Source: CAZQYC01 sp043746555
Lineage (GTDB): Bacteria > Pseudomonadota > Gammaproteobacteria > Steroidobacterales > Steroidobacteraceae
Length of the DNA: 28,102 bases
Direction: 5' to 3'
NCBI GenBank assembly: GCA_043746555.1
Contig: JAYTQU010000354.1
Coordinates: 1 to 28,102, forward strand
Within the stretch, counting starts at the first letter, position 1; every line of letters begins with the position of its first letter. The notes beneath the pieces were generated by a model, which searched no databases, had not been told where the DNA came from, and saw nothing but the letters and a program-made list of their open reading frames with translations. The position numbers and the translations under genes are program-made. Positions 27,594 through 28,102 of the stretch are shown here, one piece after another.

Positions 27594-28102
27594 ATGCAAT
27601 CATCCAGTCCTTCAAACGACACATCAGTCGACAGCATTCGCCGCTACGAGCAATACGCTAAAGTCGATCCGAAAAACGTATCGCTGCAACTGCAATTGGG
27701 AGATCTCTATCATCAAGCGGGACGATTCGACGATGCACTAGCTGCGTTCGCTCGTTGCTTGGAAATCGAACCGGGCAATGTGCAAGCGCGCAGTCGTACC
27801 GCATCCGTGATGATCTCTCAGCACCGATTTGCCGATGCCGAGAGCGTTCTGTCCGAACTTGTGGCTGCCGGCGACACTGATCCAGCACTACAACACAATC
27901 TTGGGCTGGCTATTTATTTCCAGCACCGTTTTGATGAAGCGCGCAAACACTTCGCGAGTGCAGCTGAAGCGGGACTTGCAGCTCCCAGTAACTTCGCCTA
28001 TCTCGCACGAAGTTTGCACCACCTTGGCGAAATGGATGCTGCGATTGCCGCAGGAGCAAGTTGGGCTAACGCCGCACCTAGCATCGAAAGTAAAAGTTAC
28101 TT
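27594..28102 (+). CDS. TPR-repeat protein (partial, C-terminus missing)
   Basis: An open frame from the ATG at 27594 to the window end, 169 complete codons with no stop. After a short Ser-rich start (MQSSSPSNDTSVDS) it shows tetratricopeptide repeats: VSLQLQLGDLYHQAGRFDDA, AFARCLEIEPGNVQARSR, LQHNLGLAIYFQHRFDEA and NFAYLARSLHHLGEMDAA. No signal peptide is seen. It starts 5 bases after the preceding TPR gene and is likely translated from the same message. The repeat part is clear, but whatever follows, possibly a catalytic domain, is outside the window, so no function is assigned. Confidence 0.8.
   Translation, partial: MQSSSPSNDTSVDSIRRYEQYAKVDPKNVSLQLQLGDLYHQAGRFDDALAAFARCLEIEPGNVQARSRTASVMISQHRFADAESVLSELVAAGDTDPALQHNLGLAIYFQHRFDEARKHFASAAEAGLAAPSNFAYLARSLHHLGEMDAAIAAGASWANAAPSIESKSY

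Overview
The window is from a Pseudomonadota chromosome, most likely a gammaproteobacterium. Base composition is moderately GC-rich, and gltX is followed by tRNA-Ala(GGC) and tRNA-Glu(TTC), an arrangement known from gammaproteobacteria such as Pseudomonas. I cannot name a genus from the sequence alone. Almost everything from position 1 to about 26750 is on the minus strand; only two TPR genes at the right edge are on the plus strand.

Positions 1 to 23208 form one long minus-strand cluster: an exopolysaccharide locus of the exosortase A (XrtA)/PEP-CTERM type. In transcription order it encodes a TIGR03013-type initiating sugar transferase, the two-component pair PrsK and PrsR, the giant TPR lipoprotein PrsT, a Wza-like export lipoprotein, a Wzz-like chain-length protein, a tyrosine autokinase, a TIGR03016-type outer-membrane beta-barrel, a polysaccharide deacetylase, a FemAB-like protein, a glycosyltransferase (TIGR03087 type), exosortase A fused to an EpsI domain, a second glycosyltransferase (TIGR03088 type), an asparagine-synthase-like amidotransferase, two more GT4 glycosyltransferases, and the first 35 codons of a putative O-glycosylation ligase running off the left edge. 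Stop-start overlaps (ATGA or GTGA) and short gaps point to one or a few long transcripts. The AAA+ ATPase usually found between the beta-barrel and the deacetylase is absent.

Upstream, at 23360-24097, is a PEP-CTERM substrate protein with a DUF4114-like motif. It has its own intrinsic terminator and an excellent -24/-12 (sigma-54) promoter, with a perfect palindrome about 110 bp further upstream. PrsR is a sigma-54 activator encoded in the adjacent operon, so the window holds the sensor, the activator, the target promoter, the sorted protein and the sorting enzyme.

The right part (24419-26153) carries tRNA-Glu, tRNA-Ala and gltX. Beyond them are a short exported coiled-coil ORF that looks truncated by an in-frame TGA, a 152-bp near-perfect palindrome that looks like a miniature inverted-repeat element with a 5-bp flanking direct repeat, and two tandem TPR-protein genes on the plus strand, the last one cut by the window end.
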